From: Hoeflea sp.
GTDB lineage: Bacteria; Pseudomonadota; Alphaproteobacteria; Rhizobiales; Rhizobiaceae
Reading direction: 5' to 3'
Assembly: GCF_002733955.1 (NCBI RefSeq)
Contig: NZ_NVXQ01000027.1
Coordinates: 26,736 to 90,735 of the forward strand
DNA length: 64,000 nucleotides
The notes beneath the pieces were generated by a model, which saw only the letters and a list, made by a program, of their open reading frames with translations, ran no database searches and was not told the origin of the DNA. Both the position numbers and the translations under genes were made by a program. Below, piece after piece: positions 35,238 to 44,413 of this stretch (its first letter is position 1; every line of letters begins with the position of its first letter).

Positions 35238-36050
35238 ATGGCCAGAACCGACGACGATGCCTTGGCGGAAGCCTACAACCGCGCGCTGTCGCTGGAAAAA
35301 TCCGGCGATTTTGACCTGGCAGCAGCCGCTTACGCCGAAGTCTTGGCGCTCGATCCCGACGATCACGGCGGCGCAGCGGTGCGGCTTGCCTCAATGAAGC
35401 GTGGCGAGGTGCCCGCCCGTGCGCCAGAAGCCTATGTCACCACCTTGTTCGACCAGCATGCCGAAGTCTTCGACAAGGTGCTGGTCGAGGATCTCGGCTA
35501 TCACGTGCCGCTGTTGCTCAGACAGCGGCTGATCGAGCTCGGCGAAACCAGCTTCGAGCGCATGCTCGATCTCGGCTGTGGCACGGGCCTGACCGGCGGC
35601 GCGCTGGAAGACATGGTCGATGACGCCACCGGCCTCGACCTGGCTGAAAACATGGTCGAGATCGCCCATGAGAAAGGCCTCTACGACACGCTTTATGTCG
35701 CCGACGCCGTTGACTATCTTCAGGACAATGAGGACGACCCGTTCGACCTCATCGCCGCCACCGACGTACTGCCCTATCTCGGCGCACTCGAGCCGCTGTT
35801 CGAGGCGGCGGCGAAAAACGCCCTGCCGAACGCGCTGTTCTGCTTCTCCAGCGAAACCCTGCCCGATGCCGATTTCGAGGGCCGTCCCTACACGGTCGGC
35901 CGTTTCCAGCGCTTCGCCCACACCGAGACCTATGTCCGCGATGCCCTCGACGCGGCAGGCTTCGACACACTCGAGGCCGGCGACATCATTGTCCGCCACG
36001 AACAGGGCCTGCCGATTGCCGGGCATCTGTTTATCGCAAGGAAGAGATAG
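35238..36050 (+). CDS. SAM-dependent methyltransferase with N-terminal TPR-like repeat
   Basis: A 270-residue protein with one tetratricopeptide-like helix pair at the start (AEAYNRALSLEKSGDFDLAAAAYAEVLALDPDD). A class I methyltransferase domain follows, with SAM-binding motif MLDLGCGTGLTG and motif II region ATGLDLAENMVEIA. The TPR-methyltransferase pairing is seen in proteobacterial homologues annotated as predicted methyltransferases. The substrate is unknown. The ATG at 35238 has GGAG upstream; a 13-residue track extension is rejected. Confidence 0.82.
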   Translation: MARTDDDALAEAYNRALSLEKSGDFDLAAAAYAEVLALDPDDHGGAAVRLASMKRGEVPARAPEAYVTTLFDQHAEVFDKVLVEDLGYHVPLLLRQRLIELGETSFERMLDLGCGTGLTGGALEDMVDDATGLDLAENMVEIAHEKGLYDTLYVADAVDYLQDNEDDPFDLIAATDVLPYLGALEPLFEAAAKNALPNALFCFSSETLPDADFEGRPYTVGRFQRFAHTETYVRDALDAAGFDTLEAGDIIVRHEQGLPIAGHLFIARKR

Positions 36051-36185
36051 ATCCTGCTCCAGCCAGAGCTGATCGAGAGCCGCGACACCTTATCCGGCAC
36101 CTGCACCGCAAATCCCCTCTGCGCTGGCGGTTAGATGCGCAAAATTCCGCTTGTCGGGAACCCCATGCAGGCATAGCATCTCGGC

Positions 36186-36272
36186 ATGAAATCAGATGTT
36201 TCCCTCGGCGGCCGCGCCATCGGCTCGCCCTATGGCAAGACCCAGGGCTGGTGGCCGCCTCCCGGCCACTGA
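36186..36272 (+). CDS. Possible 28-residue peptide ending WWPPPGH
   Basis: An ORF too short for the track encodes MKSDVSLGGRAIGSPYGKTQ then GWWPPPGH. Nearly all its codons end in G or C, like the real genes here, and it stops 76 bp before the dioxygenase ATG. The Trp-Trp-Pro-Pro-Pro run would slow ribosomes and need EF-P. No good Shine-Dalgarno is seen. It could be a leader peptide for the downstream gene or a stand-alone small protein. Confidence is low because no homology can be checked. Confidence 0.35.
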   Translation: MKSDVSLGGRAIGSPYGKTQGWWPPPGH

Positions 36273-36348
36273 GTGTTGTGCTGACCGGACGGCTGCGACG
36301 CAGACCGCGCCGGTCATTTTTGCCCACATGAAACAATCTGGATCTCCC

Positions 36349-37479
36349 ATGACTATAACAGACCTTTCGGTCCGTCCCGACACGCTTGTCGTGACCTGGA
36401 CAGACGCCACCTCAACCCGTTACCCGACGATTTGGCTGCGCGACAATTGCCCGTCCGGCCTGCACCCGCAGACCCATGAACGCGTACTCGATCTTCTGGC
36501 GCTTGATGACGCGCCAGTGCTCACTGGCGCACAGATGGACCAAGACGTTGCCGTGCTGACCTACGCAGACGGACATGTCAGCCATATGCCGGTGTCCCTG
36601 CTGAATGCCCACCGTCCCGGACGGCCAGCTGAAGACCCCGGCGCGATTGCAGCACAGCCTTGGCGCGGCGATCTCGGCGCAGCCGGTATCTCGCGGCACA
36701 AGGCGGCCCAAATCGGGGTCGATGACGTGGCTCTGAACGCCTGGATGCGCGACACGGCCAGGCTTGGCCTCTCGATTGTCGAGCATCTGGAAGACCGGGT
36801 CGGCGCGGGCGTGGATGTGGCCGAACGGATCGGCTTCTTGCGGCAGACCAATTTCGGCACCACGTTCGAGGTGATCAACAAGCCCGACCCCAACAACCTG
36901 GCTTACACATCCGTGGCCCTGCCGCTGCACACCGACCTGCCCAACCAGGAAGTGCCGCCAGGTTACCAGTTCATGCATTGCCTCGCCAACGAGGCGACGG
37001 GCGGCGGCTCGATTTTCGCCGACGGCTTTGCCATGGCGGAAGACCTTCGCAGCGAGGATCCCGAAGCCTTCCGTCTGCTTTGCGGCGTGTCGATCCCGTT
37101 CCGCTTTCATGACGGGGAGGCAGACATCCGAGTGCACGAGCCGGTGATCACGCTGGATGCGAAAGGAGAGGTCATCGAGATCCGCTACAACGCCCATCTG
37201 GCGGCGATCTTCGACATGAGCCCCGACATCATGCCCGCCTATTATCGCGCCTACCGCGCCTACATGGCCAAGACGCGCGATCCGAAATACCGGCTGACAC
37301 TGAAGCTGAAAGCCGGCGAAATGGTGGTGTTTGACAATCGCCGGGTGCTGCACGGACGCGACGCCTTCGACCCCTCCACCGGCTACCGGCACCTTCATGG
37401 CTGCTATGTCGACCGCGGCGAGTTTTCCTCCCGTCTGCGCCTGCTGGCCCGCAGCAATGACGCCGCAAACGCAGCCTGA
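36349..37479 (+). CDS. Gamma-butyrobetaine dioxygenase-like Fe(II)/2-oxoglutarate oxygenase
   Basis: A 376-residue two-domain oxygenase. The N-terminal DUF971-like domain carries TIWLRDNCPSGLHPQTHER with candidate zinc ligands. The C-terminal TauD-fold domain carries LPLHTDLPNQEVPPGYQF (iron-binding His-x-Asp) and the distal His and Arg in NRRVLHGRDAF. The order and length match gamma-butyrobetaine hydroxylases, which make L-carnitine. The ATG at 36349 is preferred over 36328 by its spacing to GGATC. Trimethyllysine-type or other betaine substrates cannot be excluded. Confidence 0.85.
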   Translation: MTITDLSVRPDTLVVTWTDATSTRYPTIWLRDNCPSGLHPQTHERVLDLLALDDAPVLTGAQMDQDVAVLTYADGHVSHMPVSLLNAHRPGRPAEDPGAIAAQPWRGDLGAAGISRHKAAQIGVDDVALNAWMRDTARLGLSIVEHLEDRVGAGVDVAERIGFLRQTNFGTTFEVINKPDPNNLAYTSVALPLHTDLPNQEVPPGYQFMHCLANEATGGGSIFADGFAMAEDLRSEDPEAFRLLCGVSIPFRFHDGEADIRVHEPVITLDAKGEVIEIRYNAHLAAIFDMSPDIMPAYYRAYRAYMAKTRDPKYRLTLKLKAGEMVVFDNRRVLHGRDAFDPSTGYRHLHGCYVDRGEFSSRLRLLARSNDAANAA

Positions 37480-37518
37480 TCAGAAGTCTGGAAAGGCGCT
37501 CTGAGCGCCAAACACCAA

Positions 37519-37550
37519 GATGCGGGCGAAACCATCGCCCGCATCCTTTT
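37519..37550 (+). terminator. Rho-independent terminator
   Basis: An 11-bp perfect stem (GATGCGGGCGA / TCGCCCGCATC) with an AACCA loop is followed by CTTTT, 40 bp after the dioxygenase stop. Confidence 0.85.
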
Positions 37551-37590
37551 CAAGGTTCGGCATCGACAACCAGGCGATGACCGGACCTGC

Positions 37591-38421
37591 TTACATCAGC
37601 TTGAACACTGACGGATCGGGGCCGTTGCGCAGGCCGATATCGAGGCCTTCGATGGCTTTCATCTCGTCATCGGTCACTGTGAAATCGAACACATCGAGGT
37701 TTTCCGCCTGCCGGCCCGGATTGACCGAGCGCGAAATCGCCGCGTGACCGAGTTGCAAATGCCAGCGCAACACCACCTGTGCCGGGCTCTTGCCGGTCCG
37801 CGCCGCGGCCGCCTTGATCGGATCTGCCTCGAACGACTTGCCATTGCCGAGCGGTGTCCAGGCCTGGGCGACGATCTTGTGGCTGTCGCAGAACGCCCGC
37901 AGCTCCGGCTGCTGCAGTTGCGGGTTGATCTCGATCTGGTTGAGCACAGGCGCCTCACCGGTCTCCTCGATAATCCTTGTCAGATGGTCGGCATTGAAGT
38001 TCGACACGCCGATCGAGCGCATCAGCCCCTCATCGCGCATCTCGATCAGCGCCTTCCAGGTCTCGACATAGAGGTCCAGGCCCGGGACCGGCCAGTGGAT
38101 CAGCACCAGGTCGAGCTTGTCGACGCCGATGCTCTTGAGGCTGCGCTCGAGCGAGGCCCGGGCCTTGTCACGTCCCTGGTCACGGTTCCAGACCTTTGTG
38201 GTGACGAAGATCTCGTCGCGCGGCACGCCTGAGTTCCTCAGGCCCTCGCCAAGACCGGCTTCATTGCCATAGATGAAGGCGCCGTCGATCAGCCGGTAGC
38301 CGGTCTTGATGGCGCTTTCGACCGCTGCTGCAGTGTCGTCCTGCGGGATCTGCCAGATGCCGAATCCGAGCTGCGGGATTGAGTTTCCGTCATGAAAGGC
38401 AATGTTCTTTTGATCAGTCAT
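37591..38421 (-). CDS. Aldo/keto reductase
   Basis: A 276-residue NADPH-dependent oxidoreductase of the aldo/keto reductase family (2,5-diketogluconate reductase-like). Catalytic tetrad positions are visible: Asp and Tyr in IDGAFIYGNE, Lys in VTTKVWN and His in LVLIHWPVP. The residue after Asp is Gly where most members have Thr (DTA). Cofactor-binding residues are in the ISRSVNPGRQAENL segment, in place of the usual IPKS. The ATG at 38421 removes a 19-residue track extension. Reduces an aldehyde or ketone; the substrate is unknown. Confidence 0.92.
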   Translation of the reverse strand: MTDQKNIAFHDGNSIPQLGFGIWQIPQDDTAAAVESAIKTGYRLIDGAFIYGNEAGLGEGLRNSGVPRDEIFVTTKVWNRDQGRDKARASLERSLKSIGVDKLDLVLIHWPVPGLDLYVETWKALIEMRDEGLMRSIGVSNFNADHLTRIIEETGEAPVLNQIEINPQLQQPELRAFCDSHKIVAQAWTPLGNGKSFEADPIKAAAARTGKSPAQVVLRWHLQLGHAAISRSVNPGRQAENLDVFDFTVTDDEMKAIEGLDIGLRNGPDPSVFKLM

Positions 38422-38658
38422 TCTCGTTCCTTGATCTGAATGGAGGCAAGCTGCGATTGCAGCGCTCGCAGGTCTCACTTAATCGCTGAGCCCGAAGCTG
38501 CAACCCCGACCGGCCATTCTTTGCCGGCAGTTTGCGAGACCACCGCCTGCACCGATTTGCGCTGTCCTTGACATGCGTCAACGGAAATCGGGCCGATTTG
38601 CGGTCAAATGCCGGCAAGGCTTCACCATGCTGGGGTGCCGTGCCGGGGAGGATAAGCC

Positions 38659-39609
38659 GTGAGCTTTTTTCGCGCAATCATATCGGGAATTGTGAACCAT
38701 CCGTATCAGGCATCGTTTCTGCTGATCGTGATCCTGTGGATCTTCGGGGTGCGGACCTACAACATTCTCACGCTCGAAAGAGGCTATGCAAGGATCGCAG
38801 GTCTGCTGGAATCGGTCGACGACCTGAAGAAGGGCACGACCGCCTCGAACCTTTACGAGGCCAAGTATTTCGCCGCGATGAGCGCCGAAGTCTACCGTCT
38901 CTCAGACAGTCCGAAGCCCAAGACCGCCGCGGCAGCCTGTGACCTGGCCGAGATTCTTGCCGACTGGACACGCCTGCCGGCATCCGCGACAGTACCGGAC
39001 AGGCCGGATCACCGCGACGGCAACCAGGCGAGATGGGACGGCACATTGAGTTATGGCGTCTGGTACCGAAGGATCGATCCGGAGAAGATCCAGGTCGCGC
39101 TGGTCTTTCGCGGCACCCAGACCTGGGGCGACTGGTGGAGCAACGCACGCTGGATCACCAGCTATTTTGGCGCCGGCTGGGACCAGTATGATCTCGCCCG
39201 CAGCATCGCCATCCACGTTGCCGACAATCTGCTGGTCGACCATCCGGAGCTGCAGGGGCTGGACACGCCGGAATTCATCGCCGCCGGCCATTCCCTCGGC
39301 GGCGGTCTGGCCCAGCACGCAGGCTATGCCAGCTCGCGCATCGGCCGCGTCTACTCCTTCAACGGCACCAGCGTCACCGGATTTTACGACATTCCGGACC
39401 GGGACGTGAACAAGCAGGGCCTGCGGATCTACCGCATCAGCGAGCGCGGCGAGATCCTGGCTCTGCTGCGTGCCTTCATGAAGATCATCTACCCGGTGGT
39501 CGAAAAGAACCCCAAGATCATCGAGGCGACCTACAATTACGGCATCCGCGGGCTGGTGACCCAGCACAGCATCGAAGATCTTGCCTGCGCGCTGGCAAAC
39601 GACTTCTAG
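38659..39609 (+). CDS. Membrane-anchored lipase-like protein
   Basis: A 316-residue protein with one N-terminal membrane helix (FLLIVILWIFGV, about residues 17-30). A class 3 lipase/Mbeg1-like hydrolase domain follows. The nucleophile elbow is AAGHSLGGGLAQH, preceded by VALVFRGTQTWGDWWSN, the usual strand before the oxyanion site. The helix suggests an inner-membrane enzyme. The GTG start follows GGGGAGGA. It converges with the penicillin acylase-like gene. Substrate unknown. Confidence 0.8.
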   Translation: MSFFRAIISGIVNHPYQASFLLIVILWIFGVRTYNILTLERGYARIAGLLESVDDLKKGTTASNLYEAKYFAAMSAEVYRLSDSPKPKTAAAACDLAEILADWTRLPASATVPDRPDHRDGNQARWDGTLSYGVWYRRIDPEKIQVALVFRGTQTWGDWWSNARWITSYFGAGWDQYDLARSIAIHVADNLLVDHPELQGLDTPEFIAAGHSLGGGLAQHAGYASSRIGRVYSFNGTSVTGFYDIPDRDVNKQGLRIYRISERGEILALLRAFMKIIYPVVEKNPKIIEATYNYGIRGLVTQHSIEDLACALANDF

Positions 39610-39614
39610 CCGGA

Positions 39615-42080
39615 TCAGCGCGCCGGGCTGAGCCTCCATACCCCTGCCGGATCCACCACATCGGCCGCCGGGATCTCGATCGAGTTCACATCGGCCCAGA
39701 TCGGGGCGAAATCGCTGTAGTGGCCGGAAAACACGTTGCCCGACTGACCGGTGGTCTGGATGTAGGTGGCACCGTCAAGATCGGCCAGATCGAAGATGCC
39801 GCGATAGCTCGCCGCATTGGTGTTGGCATAGGGATCCTCGTCATCCTGGACCTGGGTGCGTCCACGATCCAGCGTGAACGGCCCGCCGCCGCTTTCGACT
39901 TCGACATTGAAGAAGCGCCTGAGCATCCCGACTTCGCCGAACGGCCGGTGCGCGCCCCTGGCATAATGCGCCTCACCCCAGCGCCATTGGCTGGCGTCGT
40001 CACCGTAGCGGGCCTTGAGCTCCGCAACAGCGGCATCGAACGCGTCGCCCACGATCTGCTCGCAGCTTTCCTCGGCGTCGGTAGATTTGATATCGCACCA
40101 GTCGCGCGCGGTTTCGCCGTCAAGCAACCGCTCCATCACCTTGCCGCGGATCTTGAACCAGTCCTTGAACAGGAAACCCAGATCATCCTCGAATGCCATG
40201 ATCATGGTGTGGCGGACCCAGGCCATGAACAGCAGCGGTTCGCTTGCGTCACGCGCCATGGTTTCGTCCCATGATGCAAGGCTGGCGACCAGATCCTGAT
40301 CGGCCGGAGACAGCGCTTTGCCCTCCAGTGCCTTCAGCATCCGCGGCTTCAGGCTGGCGAAAGCCGGCGAGTAGATATCGGCCTGCACCTGCCGCGACAG
40401 TGCCGCAGTATGCTTTTCCTCCGTGCCGTTGATCAGTGTTTCGATGCGGTCCTGACGGAAAGGCTCGTCCCAGTCGAAGGTCAGGTGCAGCGGATAGTCG
40501 GGGCCGACGATCTTGGTATTTGCGGTGGCAATCAGCCCGCTTTCGGGATTGTTCTGGCGCGGCAGATCCCGGTAGGGCGCATAGCCGCGCCAGTCATAGA
40601 TCGCGTTCCATCCCGGCGCAGGCGCGCGCCCCATCAGCTGGTTGGCCGGATCGCGCCGCGGCAGCCGCCCCGCGGCAACAAAACCGATATTGCCCGACCG
40701 GTCGCCCACCACCATCGACTGCATCGGCGTCAGGAACACCTCGAAGCCGGCCTGGAAATCCTCGACCGTGCGCATGTTGTAGAGGCGCGGCCCGGCCATC
40801 GCCGTGGTGTCGTCATGCGCCAGCGCCACCCATTGCAACGCCGCAACGGTGTTTTCCGGCAGCAGCTTGTCGAAATTCTTGTAGCTGGCCGGAAACACCG
40901 GCCCATGCCGGGTCCACCGGCGGGTAAAGCGCTGGTCCGCACCGCCCTTGACCTTGATGACTTCATCCTTCGCGCCGAATTTCGCCCAGCCCGTCGGCGT
41001 CAGGTACTCATCCGCATTGTCCGGATTGACCCGCTCGACAAACACATCCTGTGCGTCCGATGCGGTGTTGGTGAAGCCCCAGGCGATGTCGTTGCCGCGT
41101 CCCAACAGCACGAAAGGCGTGCCCGGCAGCGACGCGCCGATCAGATGCCGTGGCTCGTCGAACTCCTCGGTGACTTCCGTGTGCGCAAGATACCAGACCG
41201 ACGGCGCCATCAGGCCCAGATGCGGATCATTGGCCACGATCGGCAAGCCGGACTGGGTGCGCTCTCCCGAAATTACCCAGTTGTTGGAGGCGCCGGTCGC
41301 CAGCACGCTGTCGATACCGGCAAAGCTGTCCGATGCATCGGCGGAGACCATCGCAGCCCCGATCGGGCCGGTGTCGAGCCCGAGCAGCTCGGTCAGGTCA
41401 GGCATCGCGGGCGCAGTGTCGACATCGAGATAGGGCAGCAGATCCTGTATTTCCGCCTCGCTCAATCCGAGACGGGCAAACCCCAGCCGCAACGCTTCTT
41501 CGCCGAGGTTTTGCGCCAGCGAGATCGACATCATCTTGATGGAGGTCAGCGTGTCGACCGGTCTCCACGGCTCCGGCTCATGGCCAAGAATCAGAAATTC
41601 GGGCGGCAGCCTGGCTGAAAACACCTGCGGGTTGCGCTCCATCCAGGCGTTGACGCCGCGGGCATAACCTTCGAGCATCGCCATTGTGTCCGCATCCATG
41701 ACACTGAGTGAGCCTTCCGCCGCTTCATGAATACCCATGGTGCGAAGCCAGATATCGGTGCTGACGGTGGCATCGCCGAACATCTCCGACAAACGTCCCT
41801 GCCCCGCCATGCGGCTGACTTCCATCTGCCACAGACGGTCCTGGGCATGCGCGAAACCGAGTCCGGCGGCCGCGTCGGCGCGGGTCCTGGCCTTGATATG
41901 CGGCACCCCGTTGCTGTCGCGGGTGATTGTCACATCCTCGCCCAGACCGGCGATCTGCATGCTGCCGTCCGAGGGCGCTTGCGATCGCGAAGCCCACAAG
42001 ATTCCGGCTCCCGCAACCATCACGACCAGGGGAACAAGAAACAAAATGAGCTTGATAAGCCCTTTGAGGATGCGCATCAT
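39615..42080 (-). CDS. Penicillin acylase-family Ntn-hydrolase
   Basis: An 821-residue exported hydrolase of the penicillin/acyl-homoserine lactone acylase family. It is made as a precursor and self-cleaves before a serine nucleophile. An N-terminal hydrophobic segment (LIKLILFLVPLVVMVAGAG) gives export or anchoring. The A-chain motif HIKARTRADAAAGLGFAHAQDRLWQME and the autocleavage site TGASNNWVISG with Ser are clear. It could degrade beta-lactams or N-acyl homoserine lactones. The ATG at 42080 is behind GGGAGGG. It is divergent from the dehydrogenase at 42175. Confidence 0.92.
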   Translation of the reverse strand: MMRILKGLIKLILFLVPLVVMVAGAGILWASRSQAPSDGSMQIAGLGEDVTITRDSNGVPHIKARTRADAAAGLGFAHAQDRLWQMEVSRMAGQGRLSEMFGDATVSTDIWLRTMGIHEAAEGSLSVMDADTMAMLEGYARGVNAWMERNPQVFSARLPPEFLILGHEPEPWRPVDTLTSIKMMSISLAQNLGEEALRLGFARLGLSEAEIQDLLPYLDVDTAPAMPDLTELLGLDTGPIGAAMVSADASDSFAGIDSVLATGASNNWVISGERTQSGLPIVANDPHLGLMAPSVWYLAHTEVTEEFDEPRHLIGASLPGTPFVLLGRGNDIAWGFTNTASDAQDVFVERVNPDNADEYLTPTGWAKFGAKDEVIKVKGGADQRFTRRWTRHGPVFPASYKNFDKLLPENTVAALQWVALAHDDTTAMAGPRLYNMRTVEDFQAGFEVFLTPMQSMVVGDRSGNIGFVAAGRLPRRDPANQLMGRAPAPGWNAIYDWRGYAPYRDLPRQNNPESGLIATANTKIVGPDYPLHLTFDWDEPFRQDRIETLINGTEEKHTAALSRQVQADIYSPAFASLKPRMLKALEGKALSPADQDLVASLASWDETMARDASEPLLFMAWVRHTMIMAFEDDLGFLFKDWFKIRGKVMERLLDGETARDWCDIKSTDAEESCEQIVGDAFDAAVAELKARYGDDASQWRWGEAHYARGAHRPFGEVGMLRRFFNVEVESGGGPFTLDRGRTQVQDDEDPYANTNAASYRGIFDLADLDGATYIQTTGQSGNVFSGHYSDFAPIWADVNSIEIPAADVVDPAGVWRLSPAR

Positions 42081-42174
42081 TGGTCTATGTCCCTCCCAGG
42101 ATCTGACAAGTTGCATTACGTAACTTGCAATCAGGTGAGGCGTAAAGCGTATTTGTGATAGGAGGATAGGCGAA

Positions 42175-43044
42175 ATGGCAACAGTAGCATTCATTGGTCT
42201 GGGGGTTATGGGCTACCCCATGGCAGGACATCTCAAGACCAAGGGCGGCCATGAACTCCGGGTCTACAACCGGACCGCCGAGAAGGCCCGCAAATGGGCC
42301 GACGAGTTTGGCGGCACCGCTTGCGACACCCCGGCGGACGCCGCCAAGGGTGCCGATTTCGTCTTCACCTGCGTTGGCAACGATGATGATCTCCGCGCAG
42401 TCACCCTGGCGCCCGGCGGCGTTTTGCACGGCATGAGCGAGGGCGCGATCCTGATCGACAACACCACCGCGTCTGCCGAAGTGGCGCGCGAACTGGCCGA
42501 TGCCTGCAGCGACAAGGGCTGCGGCTTTCTCGATGCGCCGGTGTCGGGCGGCCAGGCCGGAGCCGACAATGGCGTGCTCACCGTCATGGTGGGCGGCGAT
42601 GAGGCCACCTTCGCGAAGGCCAACCCTGTCATCGACGCCTATGCCCGCATGGTCGGCCTGATGGGCCCGGTCGGCAGCGGTCAGCTGACCAAGATGATCA
42701 ACCAGATCTGCATCGCCGGCCTGGTTCAGGGGCTCTCCGAAGGCATCCATTTCGGCAAGAAGGCCGGCCTCGACATCGAGAAGGTGGTCGACGTGATTTC
42801 CAAGGGCGCCGCCGGCTCCTGGCAGATGGAAAACCGCCACAAGACCATGAACACCGGCAGGTATGATTACGGCTTTGCCGTCGACTGGATGCGCAAGGAC
42901 CTCGACATCGTGCTCACAGAAGCCAGGCGCAACGGCGCGACGCTTCCGGTGACCGCGCTCGTCGACCAGTTCTACGCCGATGTCCAGGCCATGGGCGGCA
43001 ACCGCTGGGACACCTCCTCGCTGCTGGCACGCCTCGAGAAATAA
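42175..43044 (+). CDS. Beta-hydroxyacid (3-hydroxyisobutyrate-like) dehydrogenase
   Basis: A 289-residue NAD(P)-dependent dehydrogenase of the 3-hydroxyisobutyrate/tartronate semialdehyde/glyoxylate reductase group. The Rossmann motif FIGLGVMGYPMAGHL starts the protein. The substrate motif is FLDAPVSGGQAGADNG, and the catalytic Lys lies in GSGQLTKMINQICIAG. Length is typical. Its TAA is immediately followed by the ATG of a DNA alkylation repair gene, so the two are co-transcribed though functionally unrelated. The exact substrate is unclear. Confidence 0.93.
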   Translation: MATVAFIGLGVMGYPMAGHLKTKGGHELRVYNRTAEKARKWADEFGGTACDTPADAAKGADFVFTCVGNDDDLRAVTLAPGGVLHGMSEGAILIDNTTASAEVARELADACSDKGCGFLDAPVSGGQAGADNGVLTVMVGGDEATFAKANPVIDAYARMVGLMGPVGSGQLTKMINQICIAGLVQGLSEGIHFGKKAGLDIEKVVDVISKGAAGSWQMENRHKTMNTGRYDYGFAVDWMRKDLDIVLTEARRNGATLPVTALVDQFYADVQAMGGNRWDTSSLLARLEK

Positions 43045-43761
43045 ATGCCGCCCCGCCGCCCGCCCGAAAATGCGGATTACACCGTGCCGGACATCCTGGC
43101 ATGGCTGGAAGCAAACGGGTCGGCGCACAACATTGCCGGTATGGCGCGCTTCGGCATCCATACCGGCAACGCCTACGGGGTCGGCAACTCAGTGCTTCGC
43201 CCTTTCGCCAAGACGCTGGGCCGCGACCATGAACGAGCGCTGGAGCTGTGGCAGACCGGGAACCGCGAAGCCCGTCTGCTGGCACTGTTCACCGAGGAGC
43301 CCGGGCGGGTGAGTCCAACCCAGGCCCGCGACATGGCCCGCGATTTCAACAGCTGGGAAATCGTCGATCACGCCGCCAACCTGTTCGTCGATGCGGGACA
43401 TCTCGATGAGCTGGCACCGGACTTCGCAAGCGACGAGCGTGAATTTGTCCGCCGCACCGCTTTTGCGATGCTGGCCTGGGCCGCGGTGCATCTCAAGAAA
43501 CGCGACGATGCCGATTTCATCGCATTCCTGCCGCTGATCGAAAGACACGCCACCGATCCGCGCAATTTCGTGAAGAAGGCCGTCAACTGGGCGCTGCGAC
43601 AGATCGGCAAGCGCAACCTGGCCTGCCACGCCCCTGCCCTTGCGCTGGCGGAAAAGCTCACAGCATCTGATGACAAGGCCGCCCGCTGGGTCGGCAGGAA
43701 CGCCGTCAAGGAACTGACCGAAGACAAGGTGCTCAAGCGTCTGGCGTCAAGACGGCCTTGA
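43045..43761 (+). CDS. DNA alkylation repair (AlkD-like) HEAT-repeat protein
   Basis: A 238-residue all-helical protein of the AlkD-like glycosylase family, which removes alkylated bases. It shows the family's HEAT-like repeats, with NSWEIVDHAANLFVD (the catalytic-region Trp and Asp) and VKKAVNWALRQIGKRN near the C-terminus. The ATG directly abuts the dehydrogenase stop (TAAATG). Specificity for 3-methyl- or 7-methylpurines is assumed from the family. Confidence 0.88.
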   Translation: MPPRRPPENADYTVPDILAWLEANGSAHNIAGMARFGIHTGNAYGVGNSVLRPFAKTLGRDHERALELWQTGNREARLLALFTEEPGRVSPTQARDMARDFNSWEIVDHAANLFVDAGHLDELAPDFASDEREFVRRTAFAMLAWAAVHLKKRDDADFIAFLPLIERHATDPRNFVKKAVNWALRQIGKRNLACHAPALALAEKLTASDDKAARWVGRNAVKELTEDKVLKRLASRRP

Positions 43762-43774
43762 TCCGCCCGACAGC

Positions 43775-44230
43775 TCAGAACCCGTCGGCTGCATCCTTGA
43801 TGATCTCGGACAGAAGCGTGTTCACGGCATCGCGCTCAGCGCCATCCGGCAAGCGTCTGAACCCGATGGTCACAGCACCCGGCGCTTCTTCGGTCTCGTA
43901 GGCGAACACCACATAGGGGCAATAGGCGATATCAGCGATATCGGCCTCCATCACCTTGCGCGACACCACCGCCGAGCAGAAGGTGAAGAATTCCGCGTCC
44001 TTGTAGAGCGCCTTGCCGGCTTCGACATCGGTTGCGGTGCGCTTGAGCATGTCGCCGATGAAGCCGTGATAATCGACCTTGTAGCCGCGATTGACGATGG
44101 CATTCTCGATCCCGGACGCAACATCGGCAAAAGCCGCATCACTTGTGACGGTTGTCACATCGTCACCCGCGGCATTGGCGGCGTTTGCCATGAACAAGAC
44201 GGCCATCGCTGTGGCAAGAAGCGTTTTCAT
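43775..44230 (-). CDS. Secreted DUF302 protein
   Basis: A 151-residue protein with a signal peptide (MKTLLATAMAVLFMANAANA) and a DUF302-type domain. The body has SDAAFADVASGIENAIVNRGYKVDYHGFIGDMLKRT and YCPYVVFAYETEEAP, resembling the fold that binds small ligands in periplasmic proteins. CAATAT-like promoter is not evident. The ATG at 44230 follows GGGAGGATA. Function is unknown. Confidence 0.75.
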   Translation of the reverse strand: MKTLLATAMAVLFMANAANAAGDDVTTVTSDAAFADVASGIENAIVNRGYKVDYHGFIGDMLKRTATDVEAGKALYKDAEFFTFCSAVVSRKVMEADIADIAYCPYVVFAYETEEAPGAVTIGFRRLPDGAERDAVNTLLSEIIKDAADGF

Positions 44231-44413
44231 GAGTATCCTCCCGGTGGGGCAATCCCCACAACATATCGCATTTTCAGCATACACCGAAAACGCGAGATGC
44301 GTGAGCGATTTGACCGCGGCGTTTTGCCGTGCCGTCCCTGCAGCAGGTCCTGCAGCCGCGCGCGTCCGGAATTTGATTGCGTCCTGACTGACGCGCTTCA
44401 GGCCGCACCCGGC

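Noticed and set aside
36196-36348. Upstream extension of the dioxygenase ORF
   Set aside because: It lacks a ribosome site and runs through the gap containing the WWPPPGH peptide in another frame. The ATG at 36349 matches family starts.
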